Shown piece after piece: positions 11,483-23,646 of a stretch of DNA of 64,000 nt; positions within the stretch are counted from its first letter, which is position 1; the number at the start of each line of letters is the position of its first letter. The position numbers were made by a program, and so were the translations under genes. A model generated the notes under the pieces. The model had not been told where the DNA came from and made no database searches. It saw nothing but the letters and a program-made list of their open reading frames with translations. This DNA comes from Nemophila menziesii (Eukaryota; Streptophyta; Magnoliopsida; Boraginales; Hydrophyllaceae), in assembly GCA_029959085.1 (NCBI GenBank), contig JARWIR010000005.1:5582501-5646500 (forward strand). The letters are read 5' to 3'.

Positions 11483-13257
11483 AATATACATTTGTTTCAT
11501 CATGGTAGTACTTTAAAATTAGTTACACGATCTAAGGTTTTTTATATAAAATTAGCATTACTAGGGAATATATTGATTAACAAAAAATGTATTTATCGGC
11601 TGTTTTTGTTTAAAAACTGAAAATTGTTTGCTAGTAACATTTTGTTGTAACATAATAATATTCGAGGTCATGATTTCTGACGCAATAAAACTCTATATAT
11701 TACTAACACAAAATAGAGACAGGCCCCTATCTGGTACAAAATGACACATCAACCCCACTACTACTAAAAAGAAAGTAATAAATTCCCAACACTACGGCAA
11801 CACTCCACCAATCAAACTAGGAGTACAAATTATCTACGTAGCACACAAACTCAAAATTGCATTTATAAGTCTCTGCATCAAATGAAATAGCTCACTCGAA
11901 TTCTAGTTGCCTAGTTTTTAGGCTTAATTGATATTAAACTCTCTGTAGTTGAGGAAACAAGACAATAAATCATCCTGGAAAAGACCTTCGAGTTTGATAA
12001 TTTTCTTGAGTATGAAGGTCATATGATGTGATTTAGCAAAAAATCGGTTGCACGAAGAAGCTAATTATCCCCAAAATCAACATAACTCCATTGTAGGTCA
12101 AATAAAGGTCCAATAGGTATATTTTTGGTCCAGCTTTCACTCTCGTTCATCAACTATATATGAACGAATCCTTCAAATGTTTCTATATCATAAGAGAATA
12201 ATGCAATTTAGTTGTTCTTATACGGAGAAAGCTTATTATGATATACATATCGAATATCTCTAAGAATTTATATTCCCTTAAAAGCTTCTTTGCACATATC
12301 AAATGAGACAACGTCAGACTAGTTATTGTTGTGTAACAAATATTATAAAGAAAAAAAATATTATAAACAGTAATAAACAAAAAGTAGAAAGTAAGTAAAT
12401 AGCAAAAAAATTACAAAATAAGTAATTAAATAAATAATTTTACTTGTCGAAAACTTGAATTAAATTCGATTTCTATTAGGTATTTAGGTCACGTAGCGAT
12501 ATCTTAATATTGTTGGCTTCAGCCAAGATACAACCGTAAAACTATTTGAAAAAAATAGACACATGATTTTATATTTCAACTTACTTGAAAATGTTGCTTC
12601 TTTTCTATCTTTTATTAATAAATTTAATGCTTTAAAAATCTGAGTTAATCAAATGTTTGAATTGAATAACTATTTATATAAAATGAATAGGTGTCTAGGC
12701 ATCCTTAGAAAAGGTTGTGACTTTAAGAAATTGGAATTGTGTCTTTTAAATAAAAGACACGTTAGTTAGTAAAAGAAGTAACTATTGAGCAAACCCAACT
12801 CTAATGGATCTTTAGGGTGTAATGAATTTCGTCAGGATTGAAATATATTAAGTAATGGAATTACTTTGAGAATAAATTACCTTAGTAATTATTATACCAT
12901 GATTGGTAGATCATAAGAATAGAAGTGTGGAACATATAATTGATTTTGATCCATACTTGATAAATTATGATACTGTATTAGGATCCGAAATAACTTATAT
13001 AAGTTTATAAAATTACCCTTATAAATAACACCATATAATCACAAAATATAGAAAACTCAAATAAATGTATTACAATGTTAAAATTGTTTCCTGGTAATTA
13101 AATAATTTAAATTTATATATAAAATCAAATCTAATTAAATCTCACATAAAATTTATTATTTTACAAAGTACAATTATGAGAAGAATCAAAATAAAGTATA
13201 GTTTGTTACCTTTTAAAAAAGAAAATTATGGGGAAAAAACCAAACGCGTAAAATTTT

Positions 13258-13368
13258 ATACATATATACATATATATATATGCGTGTGTGTACGTATGCG
13301 TGTGCGTGCGTGTATATGTGTATGTGCGTGTCTGTCTGTATGTGGGGCGGGGGTATGTGTGTCTCTAT
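13258..13368. repeat. Compound TA/TG microsatellite
   Basis: About 25 bases of (TA)-rich sequence grade into TGTG/CGTG-rich DNA ('tgcgtgtgcgtgcgtg'), ending in a GGGGCGGGGG run. Simple repeat; open frames across it are artefacts. Confidence 0.85.
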
Positions 13369-13469
13369 GTAACCACCACGGCCGTAGCCTGAACCACCAC
13401 GGGACGAACCACGCCTAAGCATATCCACGACCACAAGTGTGATCTGAACAAAACCCTAGCACCAGCGTC

Positions 13470-13565
13470 GAACCACAAAGTACTACAATGGCCAAAACCA
13501 CTAACTCCGCTAGCCATGAACCACAAAGCTGCACTATGGCTCGAACCACCAACTTCGCTAGCCAC
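13470..13565. repeat. Two tandem 48-bp units in a GC-richer island
   Basis: The unit begins GAACCACAAAG and ends CGCTAGCCA(T/C). It occurs at 13470-13517 and 13518-13565, and a third start (GAACCATCACG) follows. The surrounding 13380-13610 is GC-rich with many 'gaaccac' phrases, a composition like the cores of the MULEs at the left of the window. No MULE termini were located here. Confidence 0.7.
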
Positions 13566-15016
13566 GAACCATCACGCCACTTTGCACCACCACCTATGTT
13601 GCTTCCTCGTATCAATACAGTTGTCAAGTTATTTGATTACTTAATAAATCAAATAAACTTTACTAATAATTGATCTACTCACATTGAATAAAAGCATCCT
13701 GATAATGGTAATTACTGTAACAATTACGTTTGCTCTCCTATTTTAGTCAACGTTGCATTTAAATATAACATGTTTCCGACCTCTAAATACTATCTTAATC
13801 TTCTTTCTTTGAAAATGTAAGATTCTTGGAATGTAGCAACAACACTAGAGCAAAAATAACTACAACTTCTTTAAAGACAAACAAAAGTATAGGGACTAGA
13901 GTGCAAATAACTCTTGTTTTCATCTAGAAGTTAGTTAGAAACAGTTGTAGACTCTTAGCTAGCTAAAATGTATGTAGTCAATGTGTTTAGATAAAACTCA
14001 GATGGTTATATATAGATGTGTAAACACATTTTACATAATTAACCAAAATCACTTCTTTAAAATCGCTTTCTCTCTTTCTTCTTCTTCCTCTTCTTCTCTA
14101 GTCTTTCTTTGCTTTTCTTGTAAAGCTTCTATGGTTTCTTGTATCATCAAAGTATGATACTTCACAAAAATCGTTGGCCAATAATTTTTTCGAAAATCGT
14201 AAACAAGAAGAGCACCATCTCCAAAGTCCATCAAAAAAGTTATTAAGGAACCCGCAGATAAAAATCGATCAAGTGTTTTTTATGGAATTTAGGTTTCTTG
14301 TACCTTAATGAAATTATGCTAGACTAGACTGTTAAGTTCTTCTGGAGAAGGATTAGCAAAAGTTTTATGAAATTACGTAAAGGCCGATCATTGGCCAATA
14401 AATTTACTTTTTTAATTAAAGACGCTCTTCAAAAGAGCGCCTTCAAATTAAATTAATTAATAGACCATTAAGTTAGTGAGCTGATTAGATAAAAGAGATG
14501 CTCTTCTAAGAAGTACCTTTAGGTTAATTGTGAAATTATTTTATCAAACAAATTTTTGTTGCAAATATTTTTTCAAATATTTTAAAAATAAAAATAAAAA
14601 CTCCTAAAAATATAAAGAGAGTATAGCACATAATCTGACAATCATATAAAGTAAATTGAAATAAAATCTAAAAGAAATCATGAACAGCATGGCCCCTGGC
14701 AATACGTGGAATAAATATTCTCATATATTAAATAATATAAAGTACTTGTCATCAAGACAGTGAACACTTTTTTTCTTCTTATTATTAATAAGTTATGAAA
14801 TAGTACATGATTACCACTAACAAACTTAAGATCAAATTAAACTTGGTTGGTTGTAACCATTTACTCCGAAAGAAGAAAGAATAAAGGAGTCAAATTACGC
14901 CGAAAGTTGTCAGCAAATCTATATTAGTCATAAACTTGATAATTAGTAATTCATATTTAGTCATTCACAAACAAAAATCAAAATTATAAATCGTAGTACC
15001 CTATTATAAATTCTAG

Positions 15017-16110
15017 TTTTTTTTTGACACGGAAAAGAGAGAAAAGTAAAATTCATCCTATTCCTAATTTCTTCGGTCTCTCAGTCAGGTTCCAAACTAT
15101 GTCTCTTTAACATTGGCTCCGTGTCTAGCGTTTTTTGCAAGACGGTCGGCTTGGCTGTTCATCCTTCGCGGTATATACCGAAAGGACAACAGTCCAGCTT
15201 CTTCAGCTCTCATCCTAATCTGTTGGATGATCGGTAGAATAGTCCATCTTGTCGTTGACACCAGCCTAATACCATGTATTAATTCAAGATTATCAGAAAA
15301 GATTATCTTCCTTTGATGTTGATATGATTTGCACTGTTTTACCGCTTCCAAAACCACCTCTGCTTTCCCTTCCAAACTGGTGTTGCACATGGTTGTTGAG
15401 GAGCTATTACTTGTATTACTTGTTCTTCGATTGGTGGTAACCACTCCTATACCCGTCAGTTTGAACTTTGTTATGAAAGACGCATCACACATGAAGTTTA
15501 TATCTTCTGTACTTTGTATTTCCGGAGGTTGTGGTCGTCTTTGTGATGCGTTATTATCGATTATACTATCCCTTCTTGTCCAGTTGTTTCCATGTAGTTC
15601 ACCCATCAATTTGTTGGTGCTTTGGATGATCTGATCAATATTAATAGGATTGTTTTCGTGTATTGCTCGCATCTTGGCTTTCCATATATTCCATAAGAGT
15701 ATTTGGATGTAATTGTTAACAATTTTCCTTTCCCATCCTCCAGCAGAGAATGTCTCAATAATTTGTTGTATCCATTCACCAATATTATGGATCTTTGTTT
15801 GTGGTATTGAAATTTGTAGGATCGAGGCTTCCCAAATGGTTTTGTTGATAGTGCCTTGTAGCAGAATGTGTTTGGTCGTCTTTTCCTTTGTTTGGCACCG
15901 AGGGCAAATTGGCGAGTCGGAGCATTTCCGGTTATATAGGCTGAGTGCTGTCGGAATGGAATTGTTGCAAGCTTTCCAATTAAAAATTCGTATCTTTTTT
16001 GGAATATTCGCGTCCCAGATTGTCTTCCACAAACTCGGTCTCACACTATTCATTTGAGCCGTTGTTTGTGGTTCTTCGAAAGCAGCAATGTCTGTCAGTT
16101 TTTAATATCC
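15017..16110 (-). pseudogene. 5'-truncated LINE: zinc finger (zf-RVT) and RNase H end of pol
   Basis: A long minus-strand frame (16053-15097, 318 codons from the first ATG, and open upstream to about 16105) encodes the C-terminal part of a plant non-LTR retrotransposon pol. The zf-RVT region shows LWKTIWDANIPKKIRIFNWKA and CPRCQTKEKTTKHILL, with the last zinc ligand apparently lost. It is followed by an RNase H domain with candidate acidic residues in FMCDASF, EGKAEVVLEAV and FSDNLELI, and the usual NSQADRLAKNA helix. A T run at 15017-15025 is the poly(A) tail on the minus strand. The reverse-transcriptase and endonuclease parts are absent, as expected from 5' truncation. The lack of internal stops suggests a fairly recent insertion. 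Confidence 0.85.
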
Positions 16111-17233
16111 CGTTTTTGTTGCAGGTAAATGACCTTTAATCTGTCAAAATGTCTACATATTATACTGGTATGAGATTTCCTTTTATGTCACCTTATTTGA
16201 TAAGTGTAACTCTCACAAAAACTATGGTGTATCTTAAATTTTTTGTTTTGTCTTAAGATATTCAAACATTCTTCTAAAATTACATTGGATCGATCCATAC
16301 AACCTAAATTACCACCGACTAATGTCTGCAATTCTAGCGCATATATCGATATACACTGGATGCACAACCTGACTTAAAAAATAAAAAGCTGAACACATTT
16401 ACAACAGTTATGCACCACAATGTAACGAAAACATTTAAGACTTGATAAATTTTATTTGAAAGTTGAATGCCTCTAAGTTACTATTATGTAATAAAGAGAA
16501 ATTACCATTTAAATGCCTTGACAGAATTCATAGCAAAATAAAACAAATTCATATGTTTTCTAGACATAATTATGGATAACCAATGTCCAAAAAAAAAATT
16601 ATGGATAACCTCTTCTAGTATACCTATATTGACTTTGGTCGTCGAAAAGTCATTGGAAATTTGCATCCCTCAATAATCTAGTATATTTTATTGTGAAAGT
16701 CTATGTCTGTTTGTGGTCTAATCCATTTTATTGCACGAATTAACTTAGTCGGGTGAAAATTATATTTAGAACTCAAATGTCTATGTTCAATAACTTAGAC
16801 AAAGAGTACTTCTTTGCTCGAGAAAGTTATTCATTGATAAATTCATCTATATCAACACGAACGAATTTCGACTTACAAGTAAATCTCACCATAATTTTTA
16901 GGATGAATTACATCTAACCCTTATGTGATCCAATTTAATTTACAAAAACCCACGTGGTCAAATTTTACAAAAACTCCGATGTAGTCTTTTCTAATAGGCA
17001 AAAAAAGAATTCTATCAATTTTATTGTTAAATATGTACTTTACATGTATTGCTGTTATTATATATTGTATATTTTAAATTTTTAAGGTATTAAATGATTA
17101 AAATATATTGGTTTTTAAATTTTAGAACACATAAATTTTTTGAAAGATTAAAGTAGATCACATCGAGGTTACAATTAATGGGTGATTTAACCAACAGATT
17201 TTGGAGACCAATTTTATCGCCAATGGAAACATG
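16111..17233. other. AT-rich intergenic sequence
   Basis: No gene or RNA is supported. A phrase around 'acatctaacccttatgtgatcc' (about 16910-16990) looks like the end of an old repeat. A short direct repeat of 'aattatggataacc' occurs at about 16568 and 16598. Confidence 0.5.
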
Positions 17234-17743
17234 TAGGGATAACAATGGTTTGTTTTTTTGTAAAAATATCAAAAATCATAATCGTAACCATTTATATTTA
17301 TTAAAAACCATAACCTAAAAGTTTAACCATTAGTTACACTTTCTAAAACCAAAACGACACCATTCGGTTTCGATTTTTTTAACTATTTTGCGATTTTTAA
17401 CCATAACCAAATGATAATATGAGAAATATATTAATTTGCATAAAATAAAAATATCCAAATTATATAAAAAGTTGTGATAGTCTTTGATTAAATAGTGTAG
17501 TTATTATTTAGTTTGTTAAATCTAATATCTAGATTTTAGTTCTAAAATTTCAATATCTAATATTACATAGACTTTTCATAGAATTTGTATGATAATAAAC
17601 GATTTTCGGTTATTCGGTTTAATTTATATCTAAAACCCTAACTTAATTGTTTAACCATCGATTAAACTATTCAATACAATAACCTAATGATTTTAACTAC
17701 GGTCATATAATTCAGTTTTTAACAGTAATAATTGTCATCCCTA
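17234..17743 (-). mobile_element. Non-autonomous hAT element, relative of the intron-1 copy
   Basis: Left end TAGGGATAACAATGG, right end ATTGTCATCCCTA. The flanking 8-mers GAAACATG (17226-17233) and GGAACATG (17744-17751) match at 7 of 8 positions, fitting a hAT TSD. The interior has 'aaccataacc', 'ttcggttattcggttt' and 'taaaacc' motifs, mostly the reverse complement of those in the 7999-8564 element, hence the strand given. Confidence 0.82.
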
Positions 17744-17875
17744 GGAACATGTGGCTAGTTTCCAAAGAGGTCACTACCCGGTCGTATGAATGACCAAATA
17801 CTAATATGCCTTACAATAAAACAAAAAATACATAAAGAAAAAAAAAGTGCCAATGACATGGACCACCAAATCAGT

Positions 17876-18215
17876 TAGTCACTTAGTAACGAGTCACTGA
17901 GTATCGAGTCACTAAGTATTGGTATTGTTCATCTTTGAATCCACCACTGACCCCGCCACCCCAGGGTGTAATTAGTGATTCACTGAGTACGTAAAATATT
18001 GAGTATTAGTATTGCTCATCTCCAACCACAACTGGCACCACCACCTAGGCATACTCAGTGATTGAGTACGAAAGTTACTGAGTACAAAAATCACTAGTAC
18101 AAGATTTCACTGAGTAAACTTAACAAATCTCTGAGTATGCTCAGAGAATATTTTGGGCATGATTCAAAAACACTGAGTATGCATCGTAAATCACAGAGTA
18201 GTCTCAGTAAATAAA
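17876..18215. repeat. Dispersed ACTGAGTA short repeats
   Basis: The octamer-like phrase CACTGAGTA / CACTAAGTA / TACTCAGTGA recurs more than ten times in both orientations within 340 bp, spaced irregularly with 'ttggtattg(t/c)tcatct' in between. It resembles the ACTGAGTA/GAGTACTCT phrases in the MULE at 2884-3130, so it may belong to a related but unbounded element. Confidence 0.6.
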
Positions 18216-19329
18216 AATTAAACAAAAATAAAGGAAATGATAACATAAATTTTATTTTTATAATATGAAAAATTAAACATTAAATTAAAAAAAATCAAAT
18301 TTTGTATACCTAAAAATAAATTAAAACCCATATTACAATAATTACTAAATTCAAATTACAAAAATACATTTAAAAAATTGCATGCTCTTTACATCGAAGA
18401 TGGCGTCCGCGCTGTTCACTTAACATTGTTCACCATCTCCATGGAAGTTCACCTTATCCATAAGCATTGTTCACGACCATTCGAGCTCGCCTAAAAAACT
18501 ACTCCCTGTTAATGGCAGAGCAAAATAGAAGCTAAGCACAACACCACTGATCTTCTTCGAGCTTGCCTGAAACACTACTCTTCGTCGTCTTCTTGCAATT
18601 CGAGTTAGCCTGGAGCTATGGAGGAGATGCGCGAAGCAAAACAAACATCTTCACCTGGAAAACCATGGAGCTTGGATTTACACTTGGAACCCAATGGAAA
18701 TTCGAACGAGCTTTCAACTCAGCTCGAATTTGCCATGTAAGCGCGAACTCCGAGATGTCCTTCTCTTTAGAACTATCATAAAATGGATTGAGCTTGATTT
18801 CTCTTCTTAGTTGGCTCTCAAACTCACTTAAGCTTTAGTGGCTCTGCATTGGAGATTTGCATGAAAATCGACAAACGTAGATCCCAAACCATTTCCATTG
18901 TGAAACCATGAAGCTCTGCAAATCCACAAAATGCTTCAAAAATTGGAGCTCACTGCCATGTCATCGAGAATGGTCATTGTTTATCGATATTTGTCGTCGT
19001 GTATCGCCGTGAGTATGATGATTCCGATGGTGGAATGAGTGGGTGGAGGTGAGTTAGGGTTTGTAGGTGGGAAGTGTGATTTATCAGTGTGTATGTGGAT
19101 ATAAATAGGGGATATTTGGGGGATAGAAGTTATAAGTATTTTTAATTTTACTTAGATTTTAGAGTATTGTTATATATTATCCATTTTTGTTTCACTTGTA
19201 TACCACCTTTTATATGTCATCTTATGTGGTATTAAAGAAAAAAAAGAGAAAAATAGTAATTATGAAAGATAAACGATTAATTGATCATTAAAACCACAAT
19301 ATAGGAGGTGATATAAGGGTGGGACAAAA
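18216..19329. other. Unclassified element-like island with GC-richer core
   Basis: About 18380-19080 is GC-richer than its flanks, with repeated 'ttcgagctcgcc / ttcgagcttgcc / attcgagttagcc' phrases and short open frames without recognisable homology. Like the MULE cores it may be captured sequence. At 19188-19325 a weak inverted pair ('taccaccttttatatgtcat' facing 'gaggtgatataagggtgg') suggests a small MITE. No clear TSD was found for either. Confidence 0.35.
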
Positions 19330-20060
19330 GGTAATATGGTATGGAGTGTGTTTTTGGGAACATTGATAGAGACTATTTGGAAAGAGCGTAATAATATGGT
19401 TTTAATGGGAGTGCGTTTCTCGAAAGTAGGGTGATGGAAGGTGCAATTTCTAGCGCATACCTACATAAAAGCTTGGGGGAACATTCTGGGTAGATTGCCG
19501 CCTAGAAGGAGTCATGTGAATTTGATTGGGTGGAGCAAATCGAATCGAGGGTTTAAATTAAATACGAATGAGAGTTGTAATAAATGGCGCCATGTTAGAG
19601 GAGGAGGGGGTCTGATTCGAGATAAGGATGGCAATTGGATACGAGGATTCTCAATGAAGATCAATCAAGGCTTGGCCATAATTACCGAGCTCATGACGTA
19701 ATGTGAAGACTTGAGAATGGTAAAAATTTTAGGTTTAAGCGAGGTGGAGGTGGAAGTAGACACTTAGAAAATAATTGAGGTAATTAACAACGTAAAAAAA
19801 ATAATAGAGGTCCAGCGACTGTGTGGATTCAACAGATGCGGGGAATTCTTGCAAGGGATAGAGCGTTCACACTAAATGACATATATAGAGAAGTTAATTC
19901 GTGCGCCGATTGGTTGGCTCATGTGGGTTCGTCTCAAGCAGGGTCGTATTGTACATACACGAGTCCTTCAAGGGGATATGAAGTATTCTCACACGTGACA
20001 GGATAAGATGAGGATTCATAACCCAAGTTTAATTGATGATGTATTAGCGTAGAAATTCCC
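19330..20060 (+). pseudogene. Degenerate LINE RNase H fragment
   Basis: Plus-strand sequence 19441-20006 reads as the RNase H domain of a plant non-LTR retrotransposon. It shows FKLNTNESC in place of the usual K-N-DG strand, GGGGLIRDKDGNWIRGFSMKI, then ITELMT where an ExxAL-like helix is expected, and finally DIYREVNSCADWLAHVG, the typical end helix. Stops and frame changes between 19699 and 19820 break it. There is no 5' part. Function lost. Confidence 0.8.
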
Positions 20061-21233
20061 ACGATCCATTCGATCAATCGATCTCCTTTGTTATATATAT
20101 ACTTTTAGTTATATTACTTTAAATTGGTTTAGAAAAATAAAAATTAGAAAAAATTTAGATGTTGATAAAAAGTTTTCAAGACCTGCATCTCATAAATTAT
20201 TTACTCCATCACCTCTGTAAATAGCGAATTGATATGCATCTATTAATAATGAATTGCGTGAGTTATGTCCGGAATTGCGAGTTCTTTGGGCCATCTTAAA
20301 CATGTGGGTATAACTCTGTTGTGACGATCAAATCCAGAACTTATTTTGACCCAATTAATTCGATTAGTGAAGTATTTATGAGTCGTCCAATGAATGGGCA
20401 TGCGGCCATTGGAGTGTCCCCTGCACAGAGGCTCACGTGCGTGAATCATGCAACTAAAGACACCAAAGAGTGGTGTGGAGTGGGAGGATAAGAGATTCAA
20501 TTTATTAATTAATCAAACAAGATGACGGGAGACATTTTCCATTATTCGCTGCACCTGAAAATGCTACCAAGGGAAACATTAAATAACAAGTCTCCCCACC
20601 TTCTCCTTTACTTCTTTGTCTCTTAAACTCTATTCAAAAGATTGTTGTTTAATTTTTTATACAGGGTCATCCAATCTAGTGATATAGATTCGAACCGAAT
20701 TAGTAACTCCAAGTCTAAAGTGACTCTCATATGTAAACAAAAAAAAACAGAATTTGAAACTTTACCATCAGTTATCATGTAAATGACTATATATAGTTTA
20801 GATCATAACTAAAACATTTTCGTTAAATAATAACATGATCATTAATCGAATAATTTATATAAATAACTATAATCCTTGACATGGTGGTATTCGATTAGAA
20901 AATAAATAAGGAGGAATTAAGCTTACATTTGTTATGTGGAACATTATCTCAATCGTTCATTTTTAGCCAAAAATTCTAAAATTTTCCAATTAACGCCTAA
21001 TACGAACTAATAAGTAATAACATGTTTAACCGTAATCGTTTATCTTAACAACTACACTGAAACATCAATCTCAAGCATAATTATATTTGTAAATATCTTA
21101 TACTAACATATTTATATTATAGTAATACATATAAATTGTTTTAATCTAGTCTCTTGATATACATATGAACGCCCGTAAGAATAGAAATAAAAATAAATAA
21201 AAATATAGACACACGTCTTTACATTAAGTTACC
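20061..21233. other. AT-rich intergenic sequence with a SINE piece
   Basis: Apart from the SINE fragment at 20664-20750 no gene is supported. The open frame on the minus strand at 20243-20500 has no recognisable motif and sits in ordinary non-coding composition. Confidence 0.5.
20664..20750 (+). mobile_element. 5'-truncated tRNA-derived SINE copy
   Basis: Begins inside the family at GGGTCATCCAATCTAGTG, as in the copy at 6189. It has a B-box-like ATAGATTCGAACC, then AACTCCAAGTCTAAAGTGACTCTC, and ends in a run of A (from about 20740). The A box is missing. Confidence 0.65.
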
Positions 21234-21574
21234 GAGCAAATTCTATTTTTAAGCCAAACGTTTTGAAAGTATTATTTTTAGGTCAAACGTATTCAAAAGT
21301 ATTATTTTTAGGCTATTTTATTAATTTTATGAGTTATTCATAAATGTTAAGAATAATTTGTATACTTTAAATAGAGTTCTTAATTTGTATATGGCTAAAT
21401 AAAGATACAGTTTATTTAAAATAGCTAAATTGATTTTAAAAACTATATAGTATCTCATGAAATTAATAAAATAGTCTAAATTTTTTTTTTTAAATATATT
21501 TGACTTGAAAATAATATTTTTTAAAATAATTAACTTAAAAATATTTTTAAATTATAGGTAAATAGAATTTGCTC
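21234..21574. mobile_element. 341-bp foldback MITE with long TIRs
   Basis: The two ends GAGCAAATTCTATTTTTAAG and GAATTTGCTC are inverse. Imperfect inverted homology extends about 140 bases inward on each side (e.g. GGCTATTTTATTAATTT facing AAATTAATAAAATAGTC), so almost the whole element can fold back. Flanks (ttaagttac / ttaagtaat) may be a decayed TSD. Non-coding. Confidence 0.75.
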
Positions 21575-23127
21575 TTTTAAGTAATATCTCCGGATACCTT
21601 TTTGTCTCTAAAAATTACTAAGATTTGATTTTGTGAATATCTTATCCTATATTATATTATTATAGTAATATTAATACATAATAAAATATAATTCAAATTG
21701 CTTTGATGTAGTCTATAATCTAGATGTACTTTGCAATAAAATATGTTTTCAAATATACAACTAGAAACTTTTCCATTTGATCTATAGCTTATATTATTAC
21801 ATAGTTCTCTCTCAAAGTTTCATAAACGACCTTTTCCAACACATTAAAAATCTGCAAAAGGAATCAAAACTCAAGAATACTTGAAGGCGCATTGAAGTAA
21901 GAATCCAGGAGTGGAACTAACCCGTTATTAAGGTAAGTATAAAGATAAATATACGACTTAAACTAGGTTATATTATTTGATCTTACACTTGAATTTTTGT
22001 ATTGTTTCGAATACATTGCTTCCATGATCAATAATTTACTCGAATACTATGATCAATGTTAATTATACAACTGAATTAATCTTATATCGTGTTAAGGAAT
22101 CACCAACCTAGCCGAGAATTCATTGAAACATGTAAGAATTATTTATTAGTTCTTTTTCAGAGAATTCATTGTAACTCTCTATGTTAAATTCAATCATTCT
22201 GATATTTGGTGAGTCATCTTAACAATTTGTCTTTTTAATCCATTAATTGATTTGATCATTCTTTTGGTAGCATCAGTCTATGTACATATCTCTTCACTGT
22301 AAATACACGACTGATAAAATCTCAATTATTACTCATAAAAAACTCAATGAAAAAGTATAGTAATTTTCAACATTTTGTACGGAAGCATTAATTCAAGATT
22401 CAGAACCTTTTCTTCAGTTTCAGGTGAACCTATTTCCACTTAGCTACCACCTACCTTTTGTCCTCTATCTTTTACTTTCTCATTCCAAACAATTAATTTC
22501 GGAAAATTATCTTAGTATAGTCTAATATTACAAGATATACCCGTAATATCTTTCTCACAAAAGATGATAATATCAGTATTTTCTTTACTAACATATCCAA
22601 ATGCTAAGATTTAAGTACATGAAATAATAACCCCTTTGGAACAAATAAAATAAATTGTATGAAAATATACTACACTCCCTTAATAATGAAGTACCTAGTA
22701 GTACTTCATGTACAGAAACTTCCACACTCTTTATACACAGTGAAAGTTATTATATGTTCAGAGAAGACAAGAGAACATGGAGTATGCAGTTTGATTGAAC
22801 CCCATAGTGGATCCCGGATATACAGTACATATTTACCCCAAAAAAACAAATTATTTGTGAAAAAATGCAAGTAAAAAAATACTTATCTACCATGGGATAT
22901 GACATTTAACCCCCCCTAGGAAATTCCTAATGTCAGAAAACTCTTTCTTTTACTTACATTATTGTTTCACTGTAATGGGTATGCAAGATCTTATTTTTTT
23001 ATGAATTAAAAAATGGGATCTTTGAATAATAGTTTGTCTTTGAAAAAACACATTTTTTAAGGTGTTTGATGTAAATTTTTTTTTTTTTTTACAGATTTTC
23101 TCTGAACGAAGCTTGAGAAAAGAAGTA
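21575..23127 (+). promoter_or_regulatory. Upstream region and probable 5'-UTR intron of the Cys/Lys-rich gene
   Basis: A strong splice acceptor (a run of 12 or more T followed by ACAG, ending 23094) lies 33 bases before the ATG at 23128. A consensus donor AAG/GTAAGTA occurs at about 21931. A leader exon ending there and a ~1.16-kb 5'-UTR intron would explain both. This pairing is inferred, not proven. The interval holds no other gene. Confidence 0.45.
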
Positions 23128-23646
23128 ATGGAAGAAGCTATATCACCAGCTTCTTCAAGTCAAGAATGGAGTCGAGAGAACACACCTAACAACAGATCGA
23201 TACGGAAGAGCCGCCGCCACAACATGGTGGCTGACGAAGATCAACCCATAGAATGCACAGGAAAATCTTGTCAAACATGCACAACAGGATTAATCACAGA
23301 TTGTGTAGCCGTTTGTTTATGTCCTTGTGCAGTTATTGATATAATGCTTTTCACGTTTTTTAAAGTTCCTTATGTGATGGGGAGAAAATGGTTAAAAAAG
23401 AAGAAAAAGAAGAGAAGCTTGGAGAAGAAGAGGAGTTTTAACAATGGCGGAAAAGTAGAGGTTAAAAAAGAGGAAGTTGTGTTAGAGAATAATGTGTCAA
23501 TGGAGTTTGAGTTTAGTGATGAAGAGATAAAAGATGATTTTAGTGCAAGGTTTGATGCTGAAGAGGTTTGGTTAGAATTGTATCAAATTGGTCATTTGGG
23601 GTTTGGTAGGGTTTCTTTTTCAGGGATACACCCTAAGGCTGATTAG
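23128..23646 (+). CDS. Plant-specific Cys-rich/Lys-rich protein of unknown function
   Basis: 172 residues, single coding exon. The start is taken at MEEAISPASSSQ rather than the in-frame upstream ATG at 23062, because a poly-T/ACAG splice acceptor lies between them. A Ser/Arg-rich N-terminus (~1-40) is followed by a conserved-looking Cys block (ECTGKSCQTCTTGLITDCVA and VCLCPC, ~46-73), a hydrophobic segment continuing to PYVMG, a strongly basic stretch (KKKKKKRSLEKKR), an acidic stretch, and the C-terminal WLELYQIGHLGFGRVSFSGI. I recognise this layout from small uncharacterised plant proteins (Arabidopsis members exist), but no function is established. The Cys/hydrophobic block could be a membrane anchor or metal-binding segment; that is a guess. 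Confidence 0.8.
   Translation: MEEAISPASSSQEWSRENTPNNRSIRKSRRHNMVADEDQPIECTGKSCQTCTTGLITDCVAVCLCPCAVIDIMLFTFFKVPYVMGRKWLKKKKKKRSLEKKRSFNNGGKVEVKKEEVVLENNVSMEFEFSDEEIKDDFSARFDAEEVWLELYQIGHLGFGRVSFSGIHPKAD

Larger units (their letters stand above)
11483..15016. other. Intergenic stretch, AT-rich, no supported gene
   Basis: Downstream of the CCR-like gene I see no protein-coding region. Its contents are the 3' flank with AATAAA-like sequences (near 11682), a TA/TG microsatellite and a GC-richer island at 13.26-13.65 kb (listed separately), and a short dyad at about 14424-14440 (GACGCTCTT facing AAGAGCGCC). The rest is unremarkable AT-rich DNA. Confidence 0.6.

Noticed and set aside
13176..13673. 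Several overlapping open frames
   Set aside because: They read across a microsatellite and a 48-bp tandem repeat on both strands.
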